DNA from: JAIOSM01 sp023143455
Lineage (GTDB): Bacteria; Desulfobacterota; Desulfobacteria; Desulfobacterales; Desulfobacteraceae
Length of the DNA stretch: 64,000 nt
Assembly: GCA_030632885.1 (NCBI GenBank)
Contig: DAOVTW010000010.1
Coordinates: forward strand, 1 to 64,000
Reading direction: 5' to 3'
Below are positions 43,191-51,720 of the stretch, piece after piece (the stretch's first letter is position 1; each line of letters begins with the position of its first letter). The notes under the pieces were generated by a model. The model was not told the origin of the DNA. It made no database searches and saw only the letters and a program-made list of their open reading frames with translations. The translations under genes were made by a program, and so were the position numbers.

Positions 43191-44268
43191 TGTTTGCCCC
43201 ATCATTTTTATAAATTTTAATTTCACCCTCAGCTATTAAATCATTGTTTCTTTTAATTGTTGCTGTAAGAATACCAAAGTTTCCAAATTTAGCTTGTTTA
43301 GAAATATCTATTATTAATCTTTCTTTAATATAAGCTTTACAATATATGTTTATTTTTTGTCCCCCAATTAAAAAACCTCCGGGATCTGGTCTGTCAGTGT
43401 CAAATTTTTCAAAACCATTCATTGCAGCAGCTGATTGTGCCATCATTTCCATGTAAGCAATTTCTTCTATACTTCCATCGGGTTTTACAAAAGGGCTTTT
43501 TTCTGTAAAAATAGATTCTATTTTTGCAGTTCGTTCCCCAACTTTTAATAATGAAGAAACAACACGCATTCCTAACTTTTGTGGTATCAAGTTTTCAACT
43601 GACATTGGAAGATATGTAATTTTGTCAAGCTTGCTTTGATTTTCAGGGCATAACGGATCAGAACCCAGATAGTCACCCGTTAAAGAAAACGTTCTTCCAC
43701 GACAACCGTAACAATTTGAAAATTTGTCACAATTACGACAGGGTCCTTTTATATTAATTTCATGGTTTCTCAGGTTTTCAACAACCTCACTGTCTGAAAG
43801 TATCTTTTCAAGTGTATTATTACGTATGTTGCCAATTAACAAAGGCATCCCAGCACAGGGGTAAACACTTCCGTCTGATGCGATAAAACATGAATACTTA
43901 TGTTTTAAGCATTTAATGTTACTTAAATCCGAGGGCAGGGTGCTAATGGTTCCATTAAAAGAACAATCTATTTGTAAATTTTTTTCAACAATAAACTTAC
44001 CGATTTTTGTAATGTCAGGACGTGGATTAGATTGGCTTGCATATAAGATTAATTTTTTTGCTCCAAGCCCATGAGCTTGAGAAATTAAATCTGTTATTTC
44101 ATTAAATGAAAGTTCATTTTCATTGATCTGATCAGGGGTTATAACATTAGTTAAATAACAAAAAGAACAATTATGGTTACATTTCCCTTTAAGATCAATT
44201 TCCAAACAGAAAAGTTGTTTGTTTTGTATTATTGTCTCAATACTATCTGGATATATAGAACAATTCAT
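43180..44268 (-). CDS. Radical SAM/SPASM - hotdog (ApeP-like) dehydratase fusion
   Basis: A 362-residue two-part protein. Residues 1-210 resemble a SPASM radical-SAM enzyme: C30, C34, C37 (GKCNHNCSFC), then C138 in VYPC and the CRNCDKFSNCYGC set near 177-189. The barrel between them is far shorter than usual, about 90 residues, and the glycine-rich GGEP motif that binds SAM is replaced by YASQSNPRPD. Residues about 220-362 are a hotdog domain like ApeP dehydratase: ENLIPQKLGMRVVSSLLKVG, EIAYMEMMAQSAAAMNGF. One continuous reading frame. The dehydratase part is likely active; the radical part may be a remnant or an unusual form. Confidence 0.78.
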   Translation of the reverse strand: MNCSIYPDSIETIIQNKQLFCLEIDLKGKCNHNCSFCYLTNVITPDQINENELSFNEITDLISQAHGLGAKKLILYASQSNPRPDITKIGKFIVEKNLQIDCSFNGTISTLPSDLSNIKCLKHKYSCFIASDGSVYPCAGMPLLIGNIRNNTLEKILSDSEVVENLRNHEINIKGPCRNCDKFSNCYGCRGRTFSLTGDYLGSDPLCPENQSKLDKITYLPMSVENLIPQKLGMRVVSSLLKVGERTAKIESIFTEKSPFVKPDGSIEEIAYMEMMAQSAAAMNGFEKFDTDRPDPGGFLIGGQKINIYCKAYIKERLIIDISKQAKFGNFGILTATIKRNNDLIAEGEIKIYKNDGANNEI

Positions 44269-45008
44269 ATAAGGTCTGTTTGTTTGTCAATAAAAGCTTG
44301 CATTGTTTCTCGTACGTGGTTTTTTAGCTCAAAACTACTAAAGTTTTCATATTCAGTATGATCTATTGCAGGAAGTTTATGAATTTCAATTTTCCCAGGG
44401 TTTATTTTTAAGCTTTTTCGTTTTGGTTTATCTGCATTTCCTAAAATAATTAAAGGTACAATTTTAAGTTTGTTTTCTGCTGCTATTCTGAATAAGGTGC
44501 TGTGGAACTGCCCTATTTTAGGAGAAGCTGATCTTGTTCCTTCAGGGAAACCAACTATAGAAATTTTTTGGGAGAATAATTTTTGACATTCTGTTGAAAA
44601 ATCAGTATAGGGCATACTTCTGACACTTAAATATCCTGCAAGCTGTGCGCATAAACCAAATATAGGTAGCTTAAATGGCCATAAATTTACAATCTGCACA
44701 AATTCGCCGGGAAGAACTCCCATTAAAAAGGGATCTGAAGCTGATCTATGGTTTGCCACATAAACACAAGGATCATGTGCAATCTTTCCTTTAGTAGAAT
44801 CAATAAATCGGACTTTTACAAGTAGTCTTGCAAAACCAAAAATAATGATTCTTCCATAAATGACAATTAAAAATCTTAAAGTTTTTTGAGCAGTTTTTTT
44901 TGAAAATAGAAGATGGATAAATATTAAAACAATTCCAAAAAATAAAAAAAAATCTATTGTAAAAGTAACAAAAAGAATAAAAAACAATAGATTTTTTAAA
45001 AAAACCAT
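44265..45008 (-). CDS. 1-acyl-glycerol-3-phosphate acyltransferase-like (PlsC family)
   Basis: A 247-residue membrane protein with an N-terminal membrane span pair (about 3-65). It has the acyltransferase motif NHRSASDPF (HX4D) near residue 87 and the second motif GFPEGTRSAS near 153. This is the normal catalytic pattern, unlike the LpxL-like protein of the same cluster. In aryl polyene clusters a PlsC homologue (ApeD-type) helps attach the polyene acyl chain to a lipid backbone. Its last codon overlaps the start of the radical-SAM/hotdog gene, and its start touches the ACP gene. Confidence 0.9.
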   Translation of the reverse strand: MVFLKNLLFFILFVTFTIDFFLFFGIVLIFIHLLFSKKTAQKTLRFLIVIYGRIIIFGFARLLVKVRFIDSTKGKIAHDPCVYVANHRSASDPFLMGVLPGEFVQIVNLWPFKLPIFGLCAQLAGYLSVRSMPYTDFSTECQKLFSQKISIVGFPEGTRSASPKIGQFHSTLFRIAAENKLKIVPLIILGNADKPKRKSLKINPGKIEIHKLPAIDHTEYENFSSFELKNHVRETMQAFIDKQTDLI

Positions 45009-45262
45009 TAACTAGAACCTTCAGACTGCAATTCTTTTATGAATATACAAAGATCTTTAAGTGTTCTTATCTCTTTGATTCTTTCGTCAGTTCTTATTTC
45101 CACCTTGAATTTATTTTGTAAGGCTACAACAAGGTCAACTACATCTAAGCTATCCAGTCCTAAATCTTCAAAGATATTAGCTTCAGGTTTAAGTTGATTT
45201 TTTTCAATTTCAAAAGATTCTTGAAAAACTTCATTAATCATTAGTTCAATTTTATTACTCAT
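45008..45262 (-). CDS. Acyl carrier protein
   Basis: An 84-residue ACP with the phosphopantetheine serine S38 in DLGLDSLDVVDLV. This GLDSLDVVDL form is the commonest ACP pattern. It overlaps the preceding ketosynthase gene by eight bases and the next gene by one base, so the three are translated as a group. It is the third ACP of the cluster. Confidence 0.93.
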   Translation of the reverse strand: MSNKIELMINEVFQESFEIEKNQLKPEANIFEDLGLDSLDVVDLVVALQNKFKVEIRTDERIKEIRTLKDLCIFIKELQSEGSS

Positions 45263-46493
45263 TTATTTCCTCGTATTTTTTACAAATAATAGAAGCATTT
45301 ATACCACCAAAGGCAAAGCAGTTTTTAAGTATAAAGTTAATATTCTTTTTTAGTTTTGTTTTTACATGTTTTATCATGCTGCAACCTTCATCAATATCTG
45401 TGAGGTTTAATGTCGGATAAATAATGCTGTTATTCATCATTTCAATTGCTACTGCAAGTTCAATTGCACCACTAGCTCCCAGAGTATGTCCTAAATACCC
45501 CTTTAAACTATTAACAGGGGTTTGTGATCCAAAGACCTCATAAATTGCTGCTGCTTCCTCATGATCTCCCTGCAAGGTAGCAGTGGCATGTGCGCTTACA
45601 AAATCGATATTTTCAGGTTTTATTCCGGCATCTGCTAATGCTGCTTTCATGCATTGAATCATTGCTTGTCTGTCTGGCTGGCTTATATGGGTTCCGCTTC
45701 CACATGTATTATATCCTACAACCTCAGCAAGAATATTAGCACCTCTTTTTTTTGCATGTTCAAGTTCTTCAAGCACAATTATTCCAGCACCTTCACCACA
45801 GACTAATCCGTCACGGTTCTTATCAAAAGGGCGAGGTGTTTTTTTTGGAGTTTCATTAAATTTAGTAGAAGTTGCAAATAATATATCAAAGGAACCCGTT
45901 ACAGTTGGATGCAGTTCTTCTGAACCTCCGCAAAGAACAATATCCTGGGTGTTATTTCGAATAAGATCAAAACCTGTACCAATAGCTTGAAGAGATGATG
46001 CACAAGCAGCTGATGTTGCAATAACACTTCCGGTAATTCCAAGATATTGGGCAATATTCATGGATACAGTATGGGAAATACATTGAAAAAAGCTCATGGA
46101 GGTAAGTAAAGTCAGATCGTGATCAGGAAGCATGATTTCAAACGTGTCATTCAGAGCCTCAGCACTGCCCATTGTAGAACCGGCAACACAACCATATCTT
46201 TCATTTGTAATTTCATTTTTTTCTAGACCGGCTGACTCTAAGGCTTCGTTTACAGCAAAAACAGCCAAAAGGCTCATTCTACCCATTGAGCGTCGCATTT
46301 TCCTTGGGATTATTTTTATATCCGGCAGCTCTGCGGGTGCTCCCACAAGGCTTTGTAAACCTTTATATTGATTCCATGTCTCCATTTGCTTTGTACCGCA
46401 AACTTGCCTTTCAATAGAATCTATTAATTCTTTCATACAATTGCCCAGAGCAGAAATACTCCCTGTTCCGGTAACAACAACTCTTCTTTTCAA
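45255..46493 (-). CDS. Beta-ketoacyl-ACP synthase (FabF/ApeR-type)
   Basis: A 412-residue ketosynthase with nucleophile C164 in SAACASSLQA, H302 in SAHATATLQGD (HATAT instead of the more usual HGTGT) and H336 in YLGHTLGASGA. This is the only ketosynthase in the cluster that lacks an adjacent chain-length-factor-like gene. It is the second gene of the operon, directly after the FAD oxidoreductase and overlapping the ACP gene by eight bases. Confidence 0.93.
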   Translation of the reverse strand: MKRRVVVTGTGSISALGNCMKELIDSIERQVCGTKQMETWNQYKGLQSLVGAPAELPDIKIIPRKMRRSMGRMSLLAVFAVNEALESAGLEKNEITNERYGCVAGSTMGSAEALNDTFEIMLPDHDLTLLTSMSFFQCISHTVSMNIAQYLGITGSVIATSAACASSLQAIGTGFDLIRNNTQDIVLCGGSEELHPTVTGSFDILFATSTKFNETPKKTPRPFDKNRDGLVCGEGAGIIVLEELEHAKKRGANILAEVVGYNTCGSGTHISQPDRQAMIQCMKAALADAGIKPENIDFVSAHATATLQGDHEEAAAIYEVFGSQTPVNSLKGYLGHTLGASGAIELAVAIEMMNNSIIYPTLNLTDIDEGCSMIKHVKTKLKKNINFILKNCFAFGGINASIICKKYEEINE

Positions 46494-46506
46494 GATATTA
46501 ATTCCC

Positions 46507-47997
46507 TTAATTATTTTCTATAAATTTAGCATAAACTTCTTTACTCAATATATATCGGCAAATGGTAAAGCCTGACATCATTGCTCCCAAAACTCCAGGT
46601 AATATTGAGCTTTGTCCAGCAGCATAAGTATTTTTATATTGAACACGTCCAAAAAGATTAAATTGCCCAATTTTTTGTTTAATTCCATAGGCGCTTCCAT
46701 ATGGATTATTCAAATAATCGCGGAAAGTCAGCATGGATGCAGAGTCAATAACTTCAAGACAATTTTTATATTCAGGAAACATAGTAGTTATGCGTTGGAT
46801 AATTCGGTCAGTTCTATTTTTTTTGTATTCTTTATATTCTATACTTCTTTTTCCTGTAGTTGAATCAGCCCATTGTTTAACATGCTCCCAATGGGACAGT
46901 TCAAAAGCATTTATAATATTAATTTTTTCGTTTTTTACTTCTTCGGAATTTTTTACCAAAACTAATGGCAGGTCACCTTTATATTTGGGGTCAAAGAGTT
47001 TATCTAAGTCGTTATCTGGATATAATGTAATAACAGCGGGATTAAGGGGTTTTTGATCTTTTTTTGTAAGTTTTATGAAAGTAAGGAAAAAGCCAACAGA
47101 CTCTTCAAAATTTTTTACTCTATCTATAAAGGCTTTGGAGGTATTTTTTTCTTGAAAAGTTTTTAAAATCTCTTCCGGATGGATTGTAAAAACACAATTG
47201 TCTGCTTTTAATTTAATGCCATTGTTAAGCACGAAAGTTCCGACTTTTCTTTTTGCAATATCTTCACATGAAGAAATAAAAGTGTTTGTTTTTATATCGA
47301 CATTATATTCTTTTAATTTGTTTTTAAATGCTTTAATAAAAGCATTCCCTCCATCTTTTACACGGGCAATGGATTCATAAAGACTATAGGTAACTCTTGA
47401 GTGATTTGCAAATGAGATCTGTGAAGGTTCTGTCCCATGGCACATGGAAAATGCACTGAAAAGTGTTTTTAAAGTTTTATTATCAGTAAGAGAGTCAAGC
47501 ACTTCTTTTAAACTTATAAAATCTTCTTCCAAAGGCTGTTGCATCACAAATTCAGCTCGGATGTTCATAGCTTTTGTATTCATCCTTACATTTTTGACTT
47601 TGGAGAAATAAGAATTTATGGCATTTTTTTCATCAGGAAAATAAGAGAGCATGTCTTTTTTATTTTGTTCAAAACCAGAATGGAATTCAAATGATTTTCC
47701 CTGGTTTTCAAAAATAAATCTATTATCTTCCGGGTTTTTAATAAATTCTGGGTGAATATCATCATTTAATGACAGAACTGAAAGCATGTCTGAAAGGATT
47801 AAATCATTGGCAAATCCACCTGTAAAATGGAAGCCAGTGTCAAAAGGGATCCCTTTTTTATAAAACCTAGATAGAGATCCACCTATCTTAGGTGATTTTT
47901 CTAATAAAAGCACTTTTCTTTGATTCATGCCTAAAATCAAAGCTGTAGTTAATCCACTTATTCCACTTCCAACAACAATATCATCATAGTTATTCAT
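46507..47997 (-). CDS. Phytoene-dehydrogenase-like FAD oxidoreductase
   Basis: A 496-residue flavoprotein of the CrtI/phytoene desaturase group. The N-terminal FAD motif is IVVGSGISGLTTALILG (about 6-22) followed by LLLEKSPKIGGSLS; the C-terminal FAD-binding region includes YAAGQSSILPGVLGAMMSG near residue 460. Enzymes of this group saturate, desaturate or isomerise long polyene chains, and homologues occur in flexirubin clusters. It is the first gene of the operon, 13 bases before the ketosynthase gene. Confidence 0.88.
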   Translation of the reverse strand: MNNYDDIVVGSGISGLTTALILGMNQRKVLLLEKSPKIGGSLSRFYKKGIPFDTGFHFTGGFANDLILSDMLSVLSLNDDIHPEFIKNPEDNRFIFENQGKSFEFHSGFEQNKKDMLSYFPDEKNAINSYFSKVKNVRMNTKAMNIRAEFVMQQPLEEDFISLKEVLDSLTDNKTLKTLFSAFSMCHGTEPSQISFANHSRVTYSLYESIARVKDGGNAFIKAFKNKLKEYNVDIKTNTFISSCEDIAKRKVGTFVLNNGIKLKADNCVFTIHPEEILKTFQEKNTSKAFIDRVKNFEESVGFFLTFIKLTKKDQKPLNPAVITLYPDNDLDKLFDPKYKGDLPLVLVKNSEEVKNEKINIINAFELSHWEHVKQWADSTTGKRSIEYKEYKKNRTDRIIQRITTMFPEYKNCLEVIDSASMLTFRDYLNNPYGSAYGIKQKIGQFNLFGRVQYKNTYAAGQSSILPGVLGAMMSGFTICRYILSKEVYAKFIENN

Positions 47998-48234
47998 TTA
48001 TCCACCTTAACAATCAATTCTATAGATAAAGATTATGTTTTATTTAGTAATCTACAATATGGGTTTATATAATCTAGGCTTTGAAAGTGCAAGGGAATTT
48101 TTTTATTTTGCTACTGAATTCAACTGGATTCGGGCAAGCCACTTTATTTTTTTATTTTGACGTGTTAATTCAATCAGGTGTGAATTAACTTTAACTATTA
48201 ACCAAAATATTTTTAATTAATTTGATAGAAAGCT
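47998..48234. promoter_or_regulatory. Divergent promoter region of the cluster with inverted repeat
   Basis: This 237-base A/T-rich spacer separates the first gene of the - strand operon from the ligase gene. It contains the perfect 8-base inverted repeat GTTAATTC (48164-48171) / GAATTAAC (48182-48189) with a 10-base spacer, a spacing typical of a homodimeric repressor or activator site. It lies 46 bases upstream of the ligase start. No regulator gene is found near, so the protein that binds it is unknown. Confidence 0.35.
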
Positions 48235-49587
48235 ATGAATATTAAAAACAATAGTCACTTAAATGATACTCAATTGATAAATGGGTTTTGGTATAATGAA
48301 TATGCAAACTTACAATATTCAGATGTTAAGGCGATTAAAGTTATACAAAACAAACTTTTCCTTGAGCATTTTAATTATGTAATTAATAACAGCCCTTTTT
48401 ATAAAAACCTTTATTCGTCTATTGGACTTGATATTGATGAAATAAAAACCATTGATGATATTATAAAACTCCCTTTTACAAAAAAAAATGATATCAATAA
48501 TGATTTCATTTGTGTTGATCAGGAAGCAATTGTAGATTTAAGCCTCACTTCTGGGACATCAGGAGTTCCGACAATTATTCCTTTAACATCAAAAGATCTT
48601 GCAAGATTAGCTTTTAATGAAGAGATTGCTTTTAAAATTGCAGGAGTTACTAGCTCAGACACAATGTTGATTTGTGCTGCAATTGATAAATGCTTTATGG
48701 CTGGGATTGCATATTTTTTAGGCGGAGTAAAGCTTAACGCCAGAATGGTTAGAGCCGGCTCAAATGATTCAGCTCAGAGTTGGGAGATGATAAATTTTAC
48801 TGACGCAACTGTTATAGTTGGGGTGCCTTCATTAATATACAGGATTGGTCAATATGCTTTAAAAAATGGTAATGACCCTGCAAAGTCTAAAGTCAGGAAA
48901 CTTATTGCAATCGGTGAACCCATCAGAAACAAAGATTTGAATTTAATTCCTGTTGCTGCTCAACTGGAAAAGATGTGGAATGCAAAAATCTTTTCAACCT
49001 ATGCCTCCTCTGAAATTGCAACTACGTTTTGTGAGTGCGAACAACAACAAGGCGGACATGTAAGACCAGAATTAAATGTTGTTGAGATAGTTGATGGAAA
49101 TGGAAACAATGTAGAAGATGGTAATGTGGGAGAAGTTGTTACAACACCATTGGGAGTAACAGGAATGCCATTGATCAGATTCAAAACCGGCGACGTTTCT
49201 TTTATCATTAAAGAAAAGTGTGAATGCGGGAGGAAAACTAAAAGGCTGGGTCCAATACTCGGTAGAAAAAATCAGATGTTGAAATACAAAGGAACTACTA
49301 TTTTCCCTGAATCTATTATTTCAATACTTGAAGGAGAGCCAAGATTTCATAGCGGTTATGTAGAAGCTGTTAAAAATAATGATGGCACTGATCGTGTTAT
49401 TTTATATGCTTCTCTTTCTGACAATGATGTTAATGAAGATAAAGAACCAGACTGGATACGAGAAAAATTAAGAGCGAAAATAAGGGTTGCCCCGGAAGTT
49501 AAAATCATTTCGCAGAACCATGCAAATAATAAAATCTATCAATTCGATAAAAAACGAAAAAGACAAACATTTTTTGATAAAAGATAG
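48235..49587 (+). CDS. PaaK-like adenylate-forming CoA ligase
   Basis: A 450-residue ligase related to phenylacetate-CoA ligase. The P-loop motif is SLTSGTSGVPTIIP (about 103-116), the A5-like region is STYASSEIATTFCECEQQ, and the A7 motif FKTGD is near 320. PaaK relatives activate aryl carboxylates. Adjacency to the ammonia-lyase, 26 bases downstream, suggests coumarate or cinnamate as substrate. It is read opposite to the rest of the cluster. Confidence 0.85.
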   Translation: MNIKNNSHLNDTQLINGFWYNEYANLQYSDVKAIKVIQNKLFLEHFNYVINNSPFYKNLYSSIGLDIDEIKTIDDIIKLPFTKKNDINNDFICVDQEAIVDLSLTSGTSGVPTIIPLTSKDLARLAFNEEIAFKIAGVTSSDTMLICAAIDKCFMAGIAYFLGGVKLNARMVRAGSNDSAQSWEMINFTDATVIVGVPSLIYRIGQYALKNGNDPAKSKVRKLIAIGEPIRNKDLNLIPVAAQLEKMWNAKIFSTYASSEIATTFCECEQQQGGHVRPELNVVEIVDGNGNNVEDGNVGEVVTTPLGVTGMPLIRFKTGDVSFIIKEKCECGRKTKRLGPILGRKNQMLKYKGTTIFPESIISILEGEPRFHSGYVEAVKNNDGTDRVILYASLSDNDVNEDKEPDWIREKLRAKIRVAPEVKIISQNHANNKIYQFDKKRKRQTFFDKR

Positions 49588-49613
49588 TTAAAAACATAGA
49601 AAGAGAGAAAATT

Positions 49614-51206
49614 ATGGATAAAAGACCAAGTATTATATTAAATGGAAAAGATCTTACTTACAAAGATATTGTAGCTGTTGGAATCGGTGATAAAAGAGTT
49701 GAGCTTGATGAAGAAGCATTGGAAAAATGTAAAGCTTCCAGAAATTATTTAAAGGATGCCATTGATTCTCAAAAAGTTATTTATGGAGTTAATACTTCCT
49801 TTGGTCCCATGTGTAATAGAATAATTAATAAAGATGAACTTGAGACTCTCCAGGAAAATTTAATTATAAGTCATGCGGCTGGTATGGGTGCACCTATTTT
49901 ACCTTATATTTCTCTTGGCATCCTTTTAGTAAGATTAAATACTCTTATTAAAGGATATTCCGGTATCAGAATCGAACTTTTAGAACTTATGCGAGACATG
50001 ATAAACAACCAGATTGCACCATATATTCCAAAATCTGGCAGTGTTGGAGCATCAGGAGATTTGATTCATCTCGCCCACATGTCTCTTGCATTAATTGGGA
50101 GAGGCGAAGTCTATCATAAAAAAGAATTAGTTGACGTAAAAGAGGCATTTAGAAGAACTCAATTAAAGCCATTAAGACTTCAGTATAAAGAAGGGCTTGC
50201 TTTAATAAATGGAACTGCTGCAATGACTGGTATTGCAGCTTTTGCAATGTTTGGAGCCCAAAAGGTTTATAATGTTGCTATTGTAAATGCATCATTTGCA
50301 ATTGAGATTTTCGGTGGAATTGATGATGCATTTGATATGTCCCTACATAACTTAAAACCACATCCTGGACAGGTTGCAACATCTAAAATAATCTCAGATT
50401 TGTATAAAGGTACTTCAAACCTTACATTACGTGAAGATATGCATAAAAAGATTCGAGAACAGGCAGATAATGATTCCATTGTTTTTGAAACAAATATTAA
50501 TGTCCAGGATGTTTATTCTATCAGGTGTACCCCCCAGATTCTTGCTCCTGTAAAAGAAACCATTGATAGTTGTATTAAAACCATAGAAATAGAAGCAAAT
50601 TCAACCAATGATAATCCTATAATTATTCCTGAAGAAAATAAAATACTTCATGGTGGTAACTTTCATGGACAGAGCATTGCGTTTGCAATGGATTCTTTAT
50701 GTATCGCAATGTCAACTCTTTGTAATCTTTCGGAAAGACGGTTAAACAAGCTTTTAGATAAAAATTTAAACGAAGGTCTTCCTGAGCATTTAATACCAGG
50801 AGAAATTGGGCTTACAATGGGTTTTATGGGTGCACAATATCTTGCTACATCATCTGCAGCAGAAAATAGAAATCTTGCAGCTCCTATGAGTGTAAATTCA
50901 ATTTCATGCAATCAAAATAATCAGGATGTTGTAAGTATGGGTACTGTAGCAGCAAGAAAAGCTTTTGGACTTGTAAGCAATGCAAAACATATTCTAACTC
51001 TTGAAACCTTAGCTGATCTACAAGCATTGTCATTTAGAAATGCTGATAAAATGGGATATGGAACTTCAAAAATTTACAATATTCTGCTTAAAGATTTTGA
51101 GGTATATGATAATACCAGAATTTTCAATGAAGATATTAAGAAATTTAGAACATTACTTTTCTCTACTCAACTTTTTGATGATTTAAATGGCTATTTAAAA
51201 GAATAA
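49614..51206 (+). CDS. Aromatic amino-acid ammonia-lyase (Tyr/Phe type)
   Basis: A 530-residue member of the HAL/PAL/TAL family. The MIO cofactor triad is A146-S147-G148 in GSVGASGDLIHLAH, the catalytic Tyr is Y57 in VIYGVNTSFGP, and the motif HGGNFHGQSIAF and NQDVVSMGT follow. It deaminates Tyr to coumarate or Phe to cinnamate. The selectivity pair reads Ser86-His87 (ISHAAGMG). Histidine lyases also have SH there, but they carry NQEDH where this protein has NQDVV, as in the flexirubin tyrosine lyase. The PaaK-like ligase upstream is consistent with a starter acid. Ribosome site AAGAGAG precedes the ATG. Confidence 0.9.
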   Translation: MDKRPSIILNGKDLTYKDIVAVGIGDKRVELDEEALEKCKASRNYLKDAIDSQKVIYGVNTSFGPMCNRIINKDELETLQENLIISHAAGMGAPILPYISLGILLVRLNTLIKGYSGIRIELLELMRDMINNQIAPYIPKSGSVGASGDLIHLAHMSLALIGRGEVYHKKELVDVKEAFRRTQLKPLRLQYKEGLALINGTAAMTGIAAFAMFGAQKVYNVAIVNASFAIEIFGGIDDAFDMSLHNLKPHPGQVATSKIISDLYKGTSNLTLREDMHKKIREQADNDSIVFETNINVQDVYSIRCTPQILAPVKETIDSCIKTIEIEANSTNDNPIIIPEENKILHGGNFHGQSIAFAMDSLCIAMSTLCNLSERRLNKLLDKNLNEGLPEHLIPGEIGLTMGFMGAQYLATSSAAENRNLAAPMSVNSISCNQNNQDVVSMGTVAARKAFGLVSNAKHILTLETLADLQALSFRNADKMGYGTSKIYNILLKDFEVYDNTRIFNEDIKKFRTLLFSTQLFDDLNGYLKE

Positions 51207-51251
51207 ATTATATATTTCCAATGTCAATAAAAATTGATTAGGAGGTTCTTT

Positions 51252-51680
51252 ATGAAAAGAAATTATTTATTATTAATTTTGGTATCATTACTCTTAATAG
51301 TTTTTGGGTGCAGAACCTCTGGGTCTCCACCTATAGCAACGCCTGAAAAAGCACCTGTAAAAAAGGTTGGGGCAGCAAGCCTTTATACAAAATATAATAT
51401 TCATGTAATGAATAATGGAAGAGATATTAAAGCTCATTATACAAAGTGGATAGGACCATTTAGCGGTCATTCTATTGTACCTTTAAATACCAAAGTTAAC
51501 TTAAAAGAATGGTCTAAGGGTTTTATTTTACAGAGAGTAGATACAGGGCAAAATATTTATTTTTCTTATAATTATCAACATATGAAAATGCCTGTTACTC
51601 AATATATTAATCTTATTACATCTAATAAAAAAAATTCCCTGTCTCGACTTGGAGCCCTTGACAGAAAGGGGAAGTTATAA
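51252..51680 (+). CDS. Small predicted lipoprotein of unknown function
   Basis: A 142-residue protein with a lipoprotein signal: MKRNYLLLILVSLLLIVFGC, Cys at residue 20. The mature part has a proline-rich linker and a beta-rich body with YTKWIGPFSGHSIVPLNTKV. I recognise no family. The start is fixed by AGGAGG at 51240-51245, seven bases upstream of the ATG at 51252; an earlier in-frame start would include the ribosome site. It lies about 45 bases downstream of the ammonia-lyase and could be in the same transcript. Confidence 0.75.
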   Translation: MKRNYLLLILVSLLLIVFGCRTSGSPPIATPEKAPVKKVGAASLYTKYNIHVMNNGRDIKAHYTKWIGPFSGHSIVPLNTKVNLKEWSKGFILQRVDTGQNIYFSYNYQHMKMPVTQYINLITSNKKNSLSRLGALDRKGKL

Positions 51681-51720
51681 ATATCATTGAATAAATTTAT
51701 TAAGAATATAATGTAAAATA

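Larger units (their letters stand above)
21953..51206. other. Aryl-polyene/flexirubin-like biosynthetic gene cluster with radical-SAM enzymes
   Basis: Twenty-six - strand genes (21953-47997) are packed with overlaps or gaps of a few bases. Only the gap at 39358-39490 exceeds 100 bases. With the divergent ligase and ammonia-lyase genes (48235-51206) they form a functional set: starter supply and activation, ACPs, ketosynthases with chain-length-factor-like partners, ketoreductase, ApeI- and ApeP-like dehydratases, thioesterase, acyltransferases, and MMPL/LolA/DUF3261-like export. This inventory matches known aryl polyene and flexirubin clusters. The five radical-SAM proteins and the condensation-type acyltransferase do not belong to the usual set. 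Confidence 0.8.

Noticed and set aside
51681..51720. A -35/-10 pair TTGAAT and TATAAT upstream of the integrase gene
   Set aside because: The spacer is only 14 bases, too short for a normal sigma70 promoter.
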